Shown: positions 48,350-58,181 of the stretch, in pieces
How the letters are laid out: every line of letters starts with the position of its first letter
Position numbering within the stretch: the stretch's first letter is position 1
Source: Tropicibacter naphthalenivorans
Lineage (GTDB): Bacteria > Pseudomonadota > Alphaproteobacteria > Rhodobacterales > Rhodobacteraceae
Length of the DNA: 64,000 bases
Assembly: GCF_900176475.1 (NCBI RefSeq)
Contig: NZ_FWXX01000001.1
Span: forward strand, 310,001 to 374,000
Direction: 5' to 3'
Made by a program: the position numbers and the translations under genes
Notes under the pieces: generated by a model
What the model was told of the DNA's origin: nothing
The model's database searches: none
What the model saw: the letters and a program-made list of their open reading frames with translations, nothing else

Positions 48350-50917
48350 ATGAATACACACACACCCAGCGATACGCCCAAGGTTGACCTGACCAACTGC
48401 GACCGCGAACCGATCCACCAGCTGGGCCGGGTCCAGTCCTATGGCGCGCTGGTCGCGGTTTCCAGCGATTGGATCGTCCAACACGCCAGCGAGAACCTTG
48501 GGGCGATCCTGGGCACCGACCACGCCGAGGCGGTGGGCCGCCCCCTCAGCGAGCTGATCTACAGCGACAGCTTTGACCGCATCCGCGAGAACCTGCCGAC
48601 GCTCGACGTCGAGGATGGCGCGCTACGGCTGTTCAACGTGGCGCTCAACGCCGGTGAGCGGACCTTTGACGTGTCCCTGCACCGCAGCGGGCGCCACATC
48701 CTGATCGAGTTCGAACCCAAGGCCGCGCGCGCCAGCACCGACGTGATGACCGAGGTCTACCCCCACATCAAGCGGATCTCGGGCAAGGGCGACCTGACCC
48801 GTCTGGCGCGCGATGCGGCGCGGGGGCTGCGGGCGCTTTCGGGCTTTGACAGCGTCATGGTCTACCAGTTCCAGCCCGACGCCTCGGGCAAGGTCATCGC
48901 CGAAGACCGCCTCGACCGCACGCCCCACTACATGGGCATGATGTTCCCCGCCTCGGACATTCCCGTGCAGGCGCGCGCGCTGTACAAACGCTCGCTCTTG
49001 CGGCTGATTTCCGACGTCGACGACGGAGGCGCGGCGATCCTGCCCGCCACCACGCTGGACCGCCAGCCGCTGGACCTGTCGCTGGCCGTGACCCGCGCCG
49101 TGTCGCCCATCCACATTGAGTATCTGCGCAACATGGGGGTCAAGGCCTCGATGTCCGTGTCGATCATGAAGGACGGCGAGTTGTGGGGCCTGTTTGCCTG
49201 CCACAACCATACGCCGCGCTACATCGACTACGAACGCCGCACCGCGATCGAGATGTTCGCCCACCTGTTTTCCTATGAACTCAGCCGGTTCGAAGACGCC
49301 GAACGCGACAAGGCCAGCCGCGACATGAACCGCCTGCAAACCCAGCTGATGGCGTATATGGCCGATGGCCGCGACATCGCCAGCAGCCTCTTGTCGGTGT
49401 CCGAACAGATCCACGCGGTGATCCCGCATGACGGTATGATCCTGTATTCCGACGAAGAATTCTTCAGCACCGGGTCGTCCCCCACCCAAGAAGAGTTCAT
49501 GGGCATTGCCAATATGCTCAACCGGTCCATCGATTCCGGCATCTATGCCACCCAGTGCCTGACCGCCGATCACCCGCCGGCTGCCGCCTTTGTCGACCGC
49601 TGCGCCGGGGTGCTGGCGATCCCCGTGGCGCGCCGCCCGCGCGACTACCTGCTGCTGTGCCGCAGGCAGGTCATCGAGACCGTAAACTGGGCGGGCAACC
49701 CGGAAAAACCGGTGGCCGTTGGCCCCAACGGCACCCGCCTGACCCCGCGTAAAAGCTTTGACGCGTGGTCCCACACGGTCGAGGGCCAATGCGCCGCCTG
49801 GTCACCCTATACCATGCACGCTGCCGAACTGATGCGCACCGTGCTGCTAGAGGTCTTCCTCAAGGTCACCGACGCCACCAACCAAGAGCGCAAGCGCGCG
49901 CAGGAACAGCAGCAACTGCTGATCTCAGAGCTGAACCACCGGGTGCGCAACATCCTCAACCTGATGCGCGGGCTGATCTCTCAGTCCAAGAGCTCTGCGG
50001 GCAGCCTGCGCGAGTTCACCGAAAACCTTGATGGGCGCATCCACGCGCTGGCCCGTGCGCACGACCAGCTGACGGCCGAAAAATGGGAGCCGTCCTCGCT
50101 GCGGACCCTGATCGAATGCGAATTCGAAGCCTACGCCGTGACGAAATCGTCGCGGGTGCGGATCAACGGCAATGACGTGATGATCACGCCCCAGGCCTAC
50201 ACCACCATGGCGCTGGTGCTGCACGAGATGGCGACCAACTCGATCAAATATGGCGCGTTGTGCGATTCCACCGGGCATGTGGACGTGTTCCTGGAACGCG
50301 ACGCCAACGACGCGCTGCTGCTGACGTGGATCGAACGCAACGGCCCGCCGGTGCAGCCGCCGACGCGGCGCGGCTTTGGCACCGTGATCATCGAGAAGTC
50401 TGTCCCCTATGAGCTGCGCGGCGACGCCGATGTGAACTACAAGATCACCGGGCTGGAGGCGACGTTCCGCATCCCGGCCAAGTACATCACCGAAGCCAAA
50501 GCGCCCGACCCGGCCGTCCTTCCCAAGGACGACAGCGGCCCGGCACAGCCCGGCAATGCCGCGTCCCTCAGCGGCCCTGCGCTGGTTTTGGAAGACACGA
50601 TGATCATCGCGCTTGATGCTGCGGCCTGTCTCGAAGATCTGGGTGCAAGCCCAGTCAAGATTTGCTCTTCGGTCGGCGAAGCCCTTGAGGCCATTGACAA
50701 AACCGTGTTCAGCTTTGCGCTGCTCGACGTCAATCTGGGTGACGAACAATCGGTGCCCGTGGCGCAGAAGCTCGCCGAACAGGGCGTGCCCTTTGCGCTG
50801 GCCACCGGCTATGGCGAAACCGAAGACATCGTCCGCGTCTTTCCGCCCTGCGTGATCATCCAAAAACCGTTCAGCGATGCGGCGCTGCAAAACGCGATTT
50901 CTGCAACCCTGGGTTAA
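48350..50917 (+). CDS. bphP: Bacteriophytochrome hybrid HWE histidine kinase
   Basis: An 855-residue red/far-red photoreceptor kinase. PAS, GAF and PHY domains (about 1-500) come first. The biliverdin-binding Cys is Cys17, and PASDIP marks the GAF chromophore pocket. The kinase is of the HWE family, with His530 in ELNHRVRN, MALVLHEMATNSIKYG as N box, and TWIERNGPP containing the W-x-E motif. A C-terminal receiver follows with phospho-acceptor Asp793 (LLDVNLGD) and Lys in QKPF. It starts 29 bases after the heme oxygenase gene, which supplies its chromophore. The frame extends upstream, but ATG 48350 gives the family start. Confidence 0.95.
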   Translation: MNTHTPSDTPKVDLTNCDREPIHQLGRVQSYGALVAVSSDWIVQHASENLGAILGTDHAEAVGRPLSELIYSDSFDRIRENLPTLDVEDGALRLFNVALNAGERTFDVSLHRSGRHILIEFEPKAARASTDVMTEVYPHIKRISGKGDLTRLARDAARGLRALSGFDSVMVYQFQPDASGKVIAEDRLDRTPHYMGMMFPASDIPVQARALYKRSLLRLISDVDDGGAAILPATTLDRQPLDLSLAVTRAVSPIHIEYLRNMGVKASMSVSIMKDGELWGLFACHNHTPRYIDYERRTAIEMFAHLFSYELSRFEDAERDKASRDMNRLQTQLMAYMADGRDIASSLLSVSEQIHAVIPHDGMILYSDEEFFSTGSSPTQEEFMGIANMLNRSIDSGIYATQCLTADHPPAAAFVDRCAGVLAIPVARRPRDYLLLCRRQVIETVNWAGNPEKPVAVGPNGTRLTPRKSFDAWSHTVEGQCAAWSPYTMHAAELMRTVLLEVFLKVTDATNQERKRAQEQQQLLISELNHRVRNILNLMRGLISQSKSSAGSLREFTENLDGRIHALARAHDQLTAEKWEPSSLRTLIECEFEAYAVTKSSRVRINGNDVMITPQAYTTMALVLHEMATNSIKYGALCDSTGHVDVFLERDANDALLLTWIERNGPPVQPPTRRGFGTVIIEKSVPYELRGDADVNYKITGLEATFRIPAKYITEAKAPDPAVLPKDDSGPAQPGNAASLSGPALVLEDTMIIALDAAACLEDLGASPVKICSSVGEALEAIDKTVFSFALLDVNLGDEQSVPVAQKLAEQGVPFALATGYGETEDIVRVFPPCVIIQKPFSDAALQNAISATLG

Positions 50918-50984
50918 CGATTTTGTTGCCATAGGCACGCGCCAAATGTAATTTCCCCGGCAACGAAAATGCCGGGGGACAGTC

Positions 50985-51593
50985 ATGGACCTGATCTTTC
51001 ACCAAGAGCAGCTGAATGCTCAGGCCGTGTCGTCGATGCTGGGCTATCTGGCGCAGCGGTCCAACGTCTGCGCCAAGGTCATTGGCCGCGACAGAGAGAT
51101 CGTCGCCGTCAATCGCCGCGGCTTGCAGCTGCTTCAGACCGAGGCGGATGACATCTGCGGCGCGGTCTGGACCACCTTTTGGCAAGGGGATGCGCGCGCG
51201 GCCGCCGAGACCGCTCTGGAACAGGCGTTTGGTGGCAAGCCCGCCTCTTTTGTGGGGCATTTCGACCTGAAAGGCCAAGACACCGTGTGGGAGGTCGACA
51301 TCCTCCCGCTGGAATGGGCCATGGGCGAGGTCGTCTCTGTCATTGCGATTTCCAACAACATCACCGCCACGCAGGCTAAGGACGTCGAAGCCGAAACCCT
51401 GCGCACGTTCTCCGAAGCGCTGCACGCCATGGCGAACGTGGTGTCCGTGTCCTCCAGCAGCGCGCGCCTGCTGCGCAAACGCGGCGGTGATGCCCTGACC
51501 GAAAGCCTCGCCGATGGTCTGGCAGAGGCCGCGACCCGCGCGCAGGCCCAGCTCGAAGAGTTGCGCGCCGCCCTTGGCAAGCCCAAGTCCTGA
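50985..51593 (+). CDS. PAS domain protein downstream of the bacteriophytochrome
   Basis: A 202-residue soluble protein with one PAS domain at about residues 15-125 (AKVIGRDREIVAVNRRGLQLLQTE, then WEVDILPLEWAMGEVVSVIAISNNITA). A helical C-terminal tail of about 75 residues follows (QAKDVEAETLRTFSEALHAMANVVS...). No kinase, DNA-binding or other output domain is seen. It follows the phytochrome gene by 67 bases on the same strand and may be a partner in its signalling, or an independent ligand sensor. Confidence 0.78.
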   Translation: MDLIFHQEQLNAQAVSSMLGYLAQRSNVCAKVIGRDREIVAVNRRGLQLLQTEADDICGAVWTTFWQGDARAAAETALEQAFGGKPASFVGHFDLKGQDTVWEVDILPLEWAMGEVVSVIAISNNITATQAKDVEAETLRTFSEALHAMANVVSVSSSSARLLRKRGGDALTESLADGLAEAATRAQAQLEELRAALGKPKS

Positions 51594-51645
51594 CGGGGCA
51601 CCGCACCCGCTGGCGTCCGCGTGCCGCTTGGCCTAGCGTGGGCGC

Positions 51646-52146
51646 ATGACCACCGCTTTTGGACCGCTGATTCCGCTTTGCCTGATGCTGCTTGCCCTGC
51701 CTGCCGCCGCGCAAGAGGACAGCCACGATCACGACCATATCGAGGACTGCCCGCCCTTTGCCTGGGGGGCGCAGATCGACCCCGGCACGCAGACCTACAG
51801 CGAAGAGATCATCGCCGGGTTCGACGACGGGCGCATCGTGATGAAAGTCACTTTTGACGCGCTGTCCGGCCCTTATGCCAAGCGGCTGATGTTCCTTGAG
51901 CTGATCGACTACTGCGTGCTGCGCGCGGTGTCGGTGGGCAGCTATCCGGCGCGCGTCCAGCAGACCCCGGACACCCCGTGGCACGTGGATTTCTACGAGG
52001 CGGACAACCGCACCACGCTGGCCACCCTGCCCGCTCCGCCCCCCGCCGACACGGTCGAGGCGCAGGCGATCGAGCTGTTCCTGAACGTCGACATCCCGGC
52101 CCTGCCACCGCTGGCCCCAACCGGCGATCAAATGTCTGACAATTAA
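51646..52146 (+). CDS. Secreted protein of unknown function with a His/Asp-rich start
   Basis: A 166-residue protein with a Sec signal peptide (about residues 1-24, ending LPAAAQ). The mature protein opens with EDSHDHDHIEDC, which could bind metal, and has two cysteines further on (C37 region and DYCVLRA). I do not recognise its family. It is upstream of a glutamine-synthetase-family gene by 51 bases on the same strand, but no functional link is visible. Confidence 0.7.
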   Translation: MTTAFGPLIPLCLMLLALPAAAQEDSHDHDHIEDCPPFAWGAQIDPGTQTYSEEIIAGFDDGRIVMKVTFDALSGPYAKRLMFLELIDYCVLRAVSVGSYPARVQQTPDTPWHVDFYEADNRTTLATLPAPPPADTVEAQAIELFLNVDIPALPPLAPTGDQMSDN

Positions 52147-52197
52147 ATGTCTGACAATTTAACAACGTCTTAACGCCCCCAAGCGCGGAGCCTGACC

Positions 52198-53553
52198 ATG
52201 ACCCAAACCCTTTCCCTGGCGGACCTCAAACAGCAGGTGGAAACCGGCGCAATCGACACGGTTCTGGTGTGCCTCGTGGACATGCAGGGCCGCCTGATGG
52301 GCAAGCGGATGCACGCGGCGGCCTTCCTTGAGATGGCGCAGTCCAAGACCCACTGTTGCAGCTACCTGCTGGCCACCGATCTGGTGATGGCCACCTCCGA
52401 AGGCTTTGCCGCCACCAACTGGCAGACCGGCTATGGCGACTACGTGATGAAGCCCGACCTTGGCACCCTGCGGCCCGTGCCCTGGGCCGAGGGGACGGTG
52501 CTGGTGCTGTGCGATGTGCTGCACGACGATGGCCGCCCCGTCGCCCATTCGCCGCGCCAGATGTTGCAGGCACAGATCGCGCGGGCCGAGGCCATGGGGC
52601 TGACGCCGATCATGGCGACCGAGCTGGAATTCTACCTGTTCCAAGGCACCGCCGACCAGCACCGTGGCGGCTTTGAAACCCTTCAGCCGATCACCTCTAC
52701 GAACTCGGATTACGCCATTCTGGGCACCGCGCAGGACGAACCGGTCATGCGCCCGGTGCGCAACCACCTGCGCCGCATGGGCGTGCCGGTCGAAGGCTCC
52801 AAGGGCGAGGCGGACGCCGGCCAGGAAGAGCTGAACATCACCCATGCAGGCGCGCTGGCCTGCGCCGATCACCACACGCTGGCCAAACACGCGATCAAGG
52901 AAATCGCCCGCCAGCAGGGGCTGACCGCCAGCTTTCTGGCCAAGTGGCACCCGGACCGCTCTGGCAGTTCCGCGCATGTGCATCAATCGCTGATGCGCGG
53001 CGGGCAGAACGTGTTTTTCGAGGCGGATCAACCGCTTGGTAAATCCGCGCTGATGGATCACTACATGGCGGGGCTGCTGAAATATGCGCGCGATACGACG
53101 CTGTTCATGGCCCCCTACATCAACAGTTACAAACGCTTTACCCCCGGCACCTTTGCGCCGACGCGGATCGTTTGGGCAGTGGACAACCGGACCTCGGCCT
53201 ATCGTCTGTGCGGCGCGGGGACGCGCGGGGTGCGGGTGGAATGCCGCCTGCCCGGCGCGGATATGAACCCCTATCTGGCGCAGGCGGCCTTGCTGGCGGC
53301 GGGCCTGCGCGGGATCGAGGAAAAGCTGACCCTGGACGCGCCGTTCGAGGGCGACGGTTACGCAGGCGAGGACGCGCGCATTCCCACCACGCTGACAGAG
53401 GCGCGCGCGGCGCTGCTGGGGTCCGATATGATGCGCGCCGCCTTTGGCGATGCGGTGGTGACCCATTACGCGCGCGTCGCCGAATGGGAGCTGGAAACCT
53501 TTGAGCGCGCGGTGACCGATTGGGAAATCGCCCGCGGGCTGGAACGCGCCTAA
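52198..53553 (+). CDS. Glutamine synthetase family protein (gamma-glutamylation type)
   Basis: A 451-residue member of the glutamine synthetase family, most like the short forms that glutamylate amines (gamma-glutamylpolyamine synthetases and related). Substrate and metal loops are visible in IMATELEFYLFQ, QEELNITHAGAL, KWHPDRSGSSAHVHQSL and TSAYRLCGAGTRGVRVECRLPGADMNPYL. The tyrosine adenylylation region of the classical GlnA is absent, so it is unlikely to be the main ammonia-assimilating enzyme. The substrate is not deducible, since no polyamine gene lies beside it. Confidence 0.8.
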   Translation: MTQTLSLADLKQQVETGAIDTVLVCLVDMQGRLMGKRMHAAAFLEMAQSKTHCCSYLLATDLVMATSEGFAATNWQTGYGDYVMKPDLGTLRPVPWAEGTVLVLCDVLHDDGRPVAHSPRQMLQAQIARAEAMGLTPIMATELEFYLFQGTADQHRGGFETLQPITSTNSDYAILGTAQDEPVMRPVRNHLRRMGVPVEGSKGEADAGQEELNITHAGALACADHHTLAKHAIKEIARQQGLTASFLAKWHPDRSGSSAHVHQSLMRGGQNVFFEADQPLGKSALMDHYMAGLLKYARDTTLFMAPYINSYKRFTPGTFAPTRIVWAVDNRTSAYRLCGAGTRGVRVECRLPGADMNPYLAQAALLAAGLRGIEEKLTLDAPFEGDGYAGEDARIPTTLTEARAALLGSDMMRAAFGDAVVTHYARVAEWELETFERAVTDWEIARGLERA

Positions 53554-53581
53554 CCCCCTGACCAAGCCCCCCAAAAACGCG

Positions 53582-53608
53582 AAAAGGCCCCCACGAAGGG
53601 GGCCTTTT
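53582..53608. terminator. Terminator between the glutamine synthetase-like gene and the convergent RTX gene
   Basis: A perfect 11-bp stem AAAAGGCCCCC/GGGGGCCTTTT with a 5-base loop, so both strands have a T tract after the stem. Confidence 0.9.
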
Positions 53609-53628
53609 GCAAAAGCTAAGCGCTTGGG

Positions 53629-55617
53629 TCAGAGAACCCAGACGTAGTCTTCGATCGCGGCGTCCAGACCGTCGGTGGTGGTCAGACCTTCGAGCAGGAT
53701 CGACATGTCGGAGGTCGCCAGCAGCACGCCGTCCGCGGTCACCGTGGCGGTGGCTGCGAAATCCGTCGCCGTCATCGAGAACGCGTCGAGCAGGATCGTG
53801 TCTTCGAGCACGTCGAAGTCGGTGATCGTGTCGTTGCCATCCATATCGCCAAAGACAAAGGTATCTTCGCCGGTGCCGCCCTTCATCCAGTCGTCACCTT
53901 CGCCGCCGATCAGCGTGTCGTCATCGCCGCCCGCGAACAGGGTGTCATTGCCCCGGCCACCGTCGAGAAGATCGTCGTGACGGTTGCCCGCCAGCAGATC
54001 GTTGCCTTCGCCGCCGAACAGGATGTCGTCCTTGGTGCCGCCCTTGAGGAAGTCGTCGCCAAAGCCGCCATACATCTCGTCCATGCCGCCGCCACCTTTG
54101 ACGGTGTCATTGCCATTGCCGCCGTCCAGCGTGTCGGCGTGGCGCTGACCCGCGATGGAATCGTCGCCTTCGCCGCCGTCGATGCTGTCGGTTTCACGGC
54201 CACCGCGCAGGGTATCGTTGCCAAAGCCACCCCAGATGACGTCGTTGCCGCCGTTGCCCCAGATCGCGTCGTCGCCATCTGCGCCGTCGATGGTGTCCTC
54301 GCCGCGGCCGCCCGATGCGGTGTCGTCCAGCTCGGACAGGAAGAAGGTATCGTCCGTGTCGCCGCCGGTATAGTTGTAACCCGGCTTGATCGCATCAACG
54401 GTGCCATCGAGGAAGTCGAGGAAGTCGATCCCGCTGAGGGTGTCGACGCCATCGGCGCTGCTGACCTGGATCAGGTCAAAGCCCAGCACGGTGATCTCTG
54501 CGTCGGCAAAGTTGACGTCAAAGACAGCCGTGTCGCTGTAGGAGTTTGGGTTGCCCCACCAGTCGTGACCCGCGATGTAGTCGTTGCCCGCGCCACCTTT
54601 GAGCGTGTCATCGCCGCTCCAGCCATACAGCGTGTCGTGGTCATCGCCGCCATCAATGAGGTCGTCCAGATCACCGCCGTGCAGCTCATCGTTGCCATCA
54701 AGACCGTAGATCGCGGTTGCGTCATCATCCCAGGCCCACAGTTCGCCCCAAGAGCCGCCGAGGGGGACGTCGATCAGGATATCGTCGAACGCCACGCCGT
54801 CGACCAGAACCAGCCAGCCGTCGCTGCCCGCCGCATCGTCGGAGTAGGTCACTTCGAGCACCTGCGTGCCATCCGGCGCGGTGAGGTCAAAGTTGGTCAT
54901 GGAGGCCAGCAGCGCGTCGGCATTGGCGCGCGCGTCCACCCCGGACATGTCGTCGAGGAAGCCCAGCAGCGCGCCGAAGTCTTCGACATTGCCGGACAGG
55001 TCCGCCGCAAAGTCCAGCACGAACCCGTCAAGGTTGATGGTCAGCCCGGTCGCATCCAGCGAAACGTCCAAGATGTCGGTGCCGCCGTCGCTGAACTTAA
55101 GCCCCGAAAGGCCCCAGTTGGACATATAGGCGATCAGGTCGTCCTGCTCATCGCTGGTCAGCTCGTCGAACATCGACAGTTCGCTCAGCGTGAACACCAT
55201 GCCAAAGATGTCGTTCAGGTTGGTCGGCAGCGTGCCCGACAGCTCGAACGAGGTGCTGCCCGACGACAGCGTGTAGGCGCCGGGGGCAAAGCTCAGCTCG
55301 GCCAGCGTGGTGGTGCCCTGCATCAGCGACACGCCATAGATCTGGCCGGTCGCAACGCCGTTCATGATCGCGTTCATCAGTTCCTCTTCGGAGCCGATGG
55401 GGCCCAGACCGTTGGCGTCGATGATCAGGTCATACGCGCCGATGCCGATTTCGAACAGCGACGAGGTCACCGTGTTGTAAACCCACGTCTCGGTGTCAAA
55501 GGCGATCAACGCCGCGTCAAGCGCGGTCTGATGCGTCAGGGTAAAGTCGTCATACCCTGCACCAAGGTTGCTCAGCGCATAGATGCCTTCGGTGGTGTAA
55601 CTTTGAATAACCGTCAC
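53629..55617 (-). CDS. Secreted calcium-binding RTX repeat protein
   Basis: A 662-residue acidic protein. The N-terminal half (about 1-300) forms no domain I recognise. The C-terminal half carries at least 12 to 15 GGxGxDxxx-type RTX nonapeptides in two blocks (about 305-345 and 405-610), which fold into calcium-bound beta-rolls. It ends with a short hydrophobic tail (DAAIEDYVWVL) of the kind used for type I secretion. No type I ABC exporter is adjacent. No protease or lipase motif is seen, so an adhesin or surface protein is as likely as an enzyme. Confidence 0.87.
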   Translation of the reverse strand: MTVIQSYTTEGIYALSNLGAGYDDFTLTHQTALDAALIAFDTETWVYNTVTSSLFEIGIGAYDLIIDANGLGPIGSEEELMNAIMNGVATGQIYGVSLMQGTTTLAELSFAPGAYTLSSGSTSFELSGTLPTNLNDIFGMVFTLSELSMFDELTSDEQDDLIAYMSNWGLSGLKFSDGGTDILDVSLDATGLTINLDGFVLDFAADLSGNVEDFGALLGFLDDMSGVDARANADALLASMTNFDLTAPDGTQVLEVTYSDDAAGSDGWLVLVDGVAFDDILIDVPLGGSWGELWAWDDDATAIYGLDGNDELHGGDLDDLIDGGDDHDTLYGWSGDDTLKGGAGNDYIAGHDWWGNPNSYSDTAVFDVNFADAEITVLGFDLIQVSSADGVDTLSGIDFLDFLDGTVDAIKPGYNYTGGDTDDTFFLSELDDTASGGRGEDTIDGADGDDAIWGNGGNDVIWGGFGNDTLRGGRETDSIDGGEGDDSIAGQRHADTLDGGNGNDTVKGGGGMDEMYGGFGDDFLKGGTKDDILFGGEGNDLLAGNRHDDLLDGGRGNDTLFAGGDDDTLIGGEGDDWMKGGTGEDTFVFGDMDGNDTITDFDVLEDTILLDAFSMTATDFAATATVTADGVLLATSDMSILLEGLTTTDGLDAAIEDYVWVL

Positions 55618-55691
55618 GGCCGTTTTTCCTTCCCCAAACTGGATACGCGCTCTATTTCTCAGCGTACTCGCGATAAGTCAACAATTTTGAG

Positions 55692-56351
55692 ATGACTGTG
55701 AAACAAATCAAATCGGCATTTCTTTCGGTGGTGTTAACGTTTTGCGCAACCCTAGCGGTAGCCGATGAAAGTGGCTTATATTTCCGCGTCGCGACTGCCC
55801 CGACGCAATTCGACCGCCAGGCGCGGTTTGTCCTGTTGGATGACTTTTTGCTGGGCCCCGTCCCCGAGCATTTGCGCGTGGGCAAGGATTGGGCCGTGCG
55901 CGGCCCGTCGGCGGGGGCGTCCTTGGGGGTTGGCTGGTCTGCGCCGCTGTCCGCCGCACCACGGATCAGCCCGCACCTGACCGCCACCTTTGGCGTGTCC
56001 AAGCTGAATTTCCCCGATGGCGTCGCACCTTACACGGACCCGGGCACCGCCAAGCTGCGCTACTTTAGCCTTGATCTGGGGGCGATGGCGCAGGTGGCGC
56101 AGACGCGCGTGGCGGGGCGCAGGGTGGATCTGACGCTAGGTGGCGGCATCCTGACCGCTTTTGTACAAATGAGCTATGAATCGGCGCTCATTGACGCCAG
56201 ATCGGACACGCTTCAGTCCAGCGGCTATATCCGGGCCAAGCTGGATATTCCGCTGTTCAAAGGCGCATCTGGGGCCAAGGGCTTTGCAGACCTCAGCCTT
56301 TATGGAAACAAATCTGCCGATATACGCTTTGGAATTGATTTCCAAATGTAA
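55692..56351 (+). CDS. Outer-membrane beta-barrel-like protein of unknown function
   Basis: A 219-residue protein with a Sec signal peptide (about residues 1-24, ending LAVADES). The mature part alternates hydrophobic and polar residues, rich in Gly, Ser and aromatic residues, and ends in a Phe/Met-type C-terminus (RFGIDFQM). This suggests an outer-membrane beta-barrel. I do not recognise the family. It is divergent from the RTX gene across a 74-base gap. It could contribute to RTX export, but T1SS outer-membrane partners are larger, so this is speculation. Confidence 0.65.
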   Translation: MTVKQIKSAFLSVVLTFCATLAVADESGLYFRVATAPTQFDRQARFVLLDDFLLGPVPEHLRVGKDWAVRGPSAGASLGVGWSAPLSAAPRISPHLTATFGVSKLNFPDGVAPYTDPGTAKLRYFSLDLGAMAQVAQTRVAGRRVDLTLGGGILTAFVQMSYESALIDARSDTLQSSGYIRAKLDIPLFKGASGAKGFADLSLYGNKSADIRFGIDFQM

Positions 56352-56414
56352 TTCCCTGCGACCCTTGCGCACTTAACCCAATGGTCAGAATTAAAGGCAT
56401 GCGCGTAATTCCGC

Positions 56415-57467
56415 CTATTGCGGCAATTCAATCTGCATCTTGACGTCCGACGCCGGGGCAGAGGCCGCGACGACAAAGGCGTGCACGCTGTCCTCAAAGG
56501 CAAACGTCCGTGTGATCAAAGGCTTTACGTCGATCGCGCCAGAGGCCAGCATCCCCACGCAGCGCGGAAAGACATGGGCGTAGCGAAAGATATTTTCGAC
56601 CCGCGCCTCGCGGATCATGGCCGCGCCCGCGTCATATTGGATCGGCTCGGGTTGCCCCCCGATCATCACCACACAGCCTCCCGGACACAGCGGTTCGAAC
56701 ACCCGCGCGGCGGCGGCGGCGCTGCCGGTGGCTTCGAACACCACGTCGACGCCCCACCCGTCCGTGTCGCGCGCGACCACTGACGCGGGGCTTTCGGATC
56801 TGACGTTAATTGGCGTAATCGCCGCGCTGAGAGACGTCGCGATTTCCAGCTTTTTCTCGGACAAATCCGCCACATAGACCCGCGCGCACCCCGCCGCCAA
56901 GGCCGACAGCGCGGTGACCAGACCAATCGGCCCCGCGCCCAGCACCACGGCGGTGTCGCCGGGTTTGATCCGGGCCTTGGTCGCCGCGTGCACCCCGACG
57001 GCGAGCGGCTCGACCATGGCGGCCTCGGCAAAGCTGACCGTGTCGGGCAGTTTGAAGGTAAAGTTTTCCGGGTGCACGCAGGTGGGGCGCAGGATGCCAT
57101 GCACCGGCGGCGTTGCCCAGAACCGCACCGCCGGGTCGACATTATACAGACCCAGACGGCTGGCGCGACTGTTGGGATCGGGCAGGCCCGGCTCCATGCA
57201 GACGCGGTCGCCCACGGCAAGGGTTGTCACCTCTGCGCCGATCTCGACCACGGTGCCCGCGCCTTCGTGCCCAAGGATCATCGGCTGGGTGATGACAAAC
57301 GGCCCGATCCGCCCATGGGTGTAATAATGCACGTCAGAGCCGCAAATCCCCACCGTGTGCAGTTTGATCCGCACATCGCGCGGGCCCAGGGTTGCCTCGG
57401 CGCGGCTGATTTCGGGAAAGTCCCGCAGGGACAGGACGTGTTGTTCTTCGAGGACGAGGGATTTCAT
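56415..57467 (-). CDS. NAD-dependent xylitol dehydrogenase
   Basis: A 350-residue zinc-dependent medium-chain dehydrogenase that should oxidise xylitol to D-xylulose (or sorbitol/other polyols). The catalytic zinc ligands are in [17 protein letters not shown] and the Glu in [13 protein letters not shown]. The [21 protein letters not shown] segment is the structural-zinc-loop variant of xylitol and sorbitol dehydrogenases. The NAD motif is [13 protein letters not shown]. The ATG at 57467 was preferred to an upstream in-frame ATG at 57593. A LacI-like operator lies just upstream, but no regulator gene is adjacent. Confidence 0.85.
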   Translation of the reverse strand: MKSLVLEEQHVLSLRDFPEISRAEATLGPRDVRIKLHTVGICGSDVHYYTHGRIGPFVITQPMILGHEGAGTVVEIGAEVTTLAVGDRVCMEPGLPDPNSRASRLGLYNVDPAVRFWATPPVHGILRPTCVHPENFTFKLPDTVSFAEAAMVEPLAVGVHAATKARIKPGDTAVVLGAGPIGLVTALSALAAGCARVYVADLSEKKLEIATSLSAAITPINVRSESPASVVARDTDGWGVDVVFEATGSAAAAARVFEPLCPGGCVVMIGGQPEPIQYDAGAAMIREARVENIFRYAHVFPRCVGMLASGAIDVKPLITRTFAFEDSVHAFVVAASAPASDVKMQIELPQ

Positions 57468-58181
57468 CGCAGGACTCCTGTTAGCGCTCACTTTATAGCG
57501 TCGCGCAGCGTGCCTCGGCAACAGCCGGCAGGTCGCGCATCGATTCTGGATGATGGCGGCGCGGGGCGGGTTTTTGGGCAGGCAAGCTGCCACATTTGCG
57601 CGCGCGTCACAGGGCCAAGAGCCGGCAACCGCCCGTCCAAATGTGGCGAAAATCTGGCTTTATCCGAATAGATGAACAATGGATGTATTTTATGATGCTA
57701 ATTACCCGAAAATCCGAGAGGCAACCGCGGCGTTGCAAAAATCGACGCTCTGCCCCCACCTCTTTTGGATTGGTTTCGGCGAAGCGCGTTTGGGGCATCG
57801 GCGCAGAGCTGGACCGCTCTGGATCCGTGGCGCAGCCGGCGCGCGGCGCAGGCAGCTGGGCGACGACGCGAATGGCACAAACCAAACTATTGAATTAAAT
57901 TAATAAAACTGATCGCCGCACGGATTTGATGCCCGCGCACTCACGCCACCTATGGGATAGGCTCCGGCGGGGGAAGACTCTCGTATGGCGTGTGGGACCG
58001 CCAAACGCTGTCTGGCACGACGGCGCCCCGGTTTCGGCGCACGCCCTCAAGATGGCGCGCCAAGATACCCGTCTAGCGTGTGCCTGCCTTAGTTCCGACG
58101 CTTTCGAACCAGATTTGAGACCAATTTTCAACAAATCCGCCCCCGATCATTAAGCCATCGTTAACACAAGGATACGGTTTA
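57468..58181. other. 714-base gap between xylitol dehydrogenase and the Roadblock gene
   Basis: Apart from an operator-like site next to xylitol dehydrogenase, nothing in this gap is convincing. Short frames exist on both strands (the longest about 92 codons), but they lack ribosome binding sites and known families. The part around 57650-57720 is AT-richer than its surroundings. The gap presumably carries the promoter of the GTPase cluster near 58130-58170. Confidence 0.7.
57478..57492 (-). promoter_or_regulatory. LacI-family-like operator upstream of xylitol dehydrogenase
   Basis: The plus strand reads CTGTTAGCGCTCACT with a palindromic AGCGCT core, 11 to 25 bases upstream of the ATG. The 10-mer CTGTTAGCGC is also present before the lactonase gene. 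No LacI regulator lies in the window. Confidence 0.5.

Noticed and set aside
57596-58153. Small genes in the gap before the Roadblock gene
   Set aside because: Several frames of 60 to 92 codons overlap on both strands, none has a convincing ribosome binding site or recognised family, and composition does not favour any of them.
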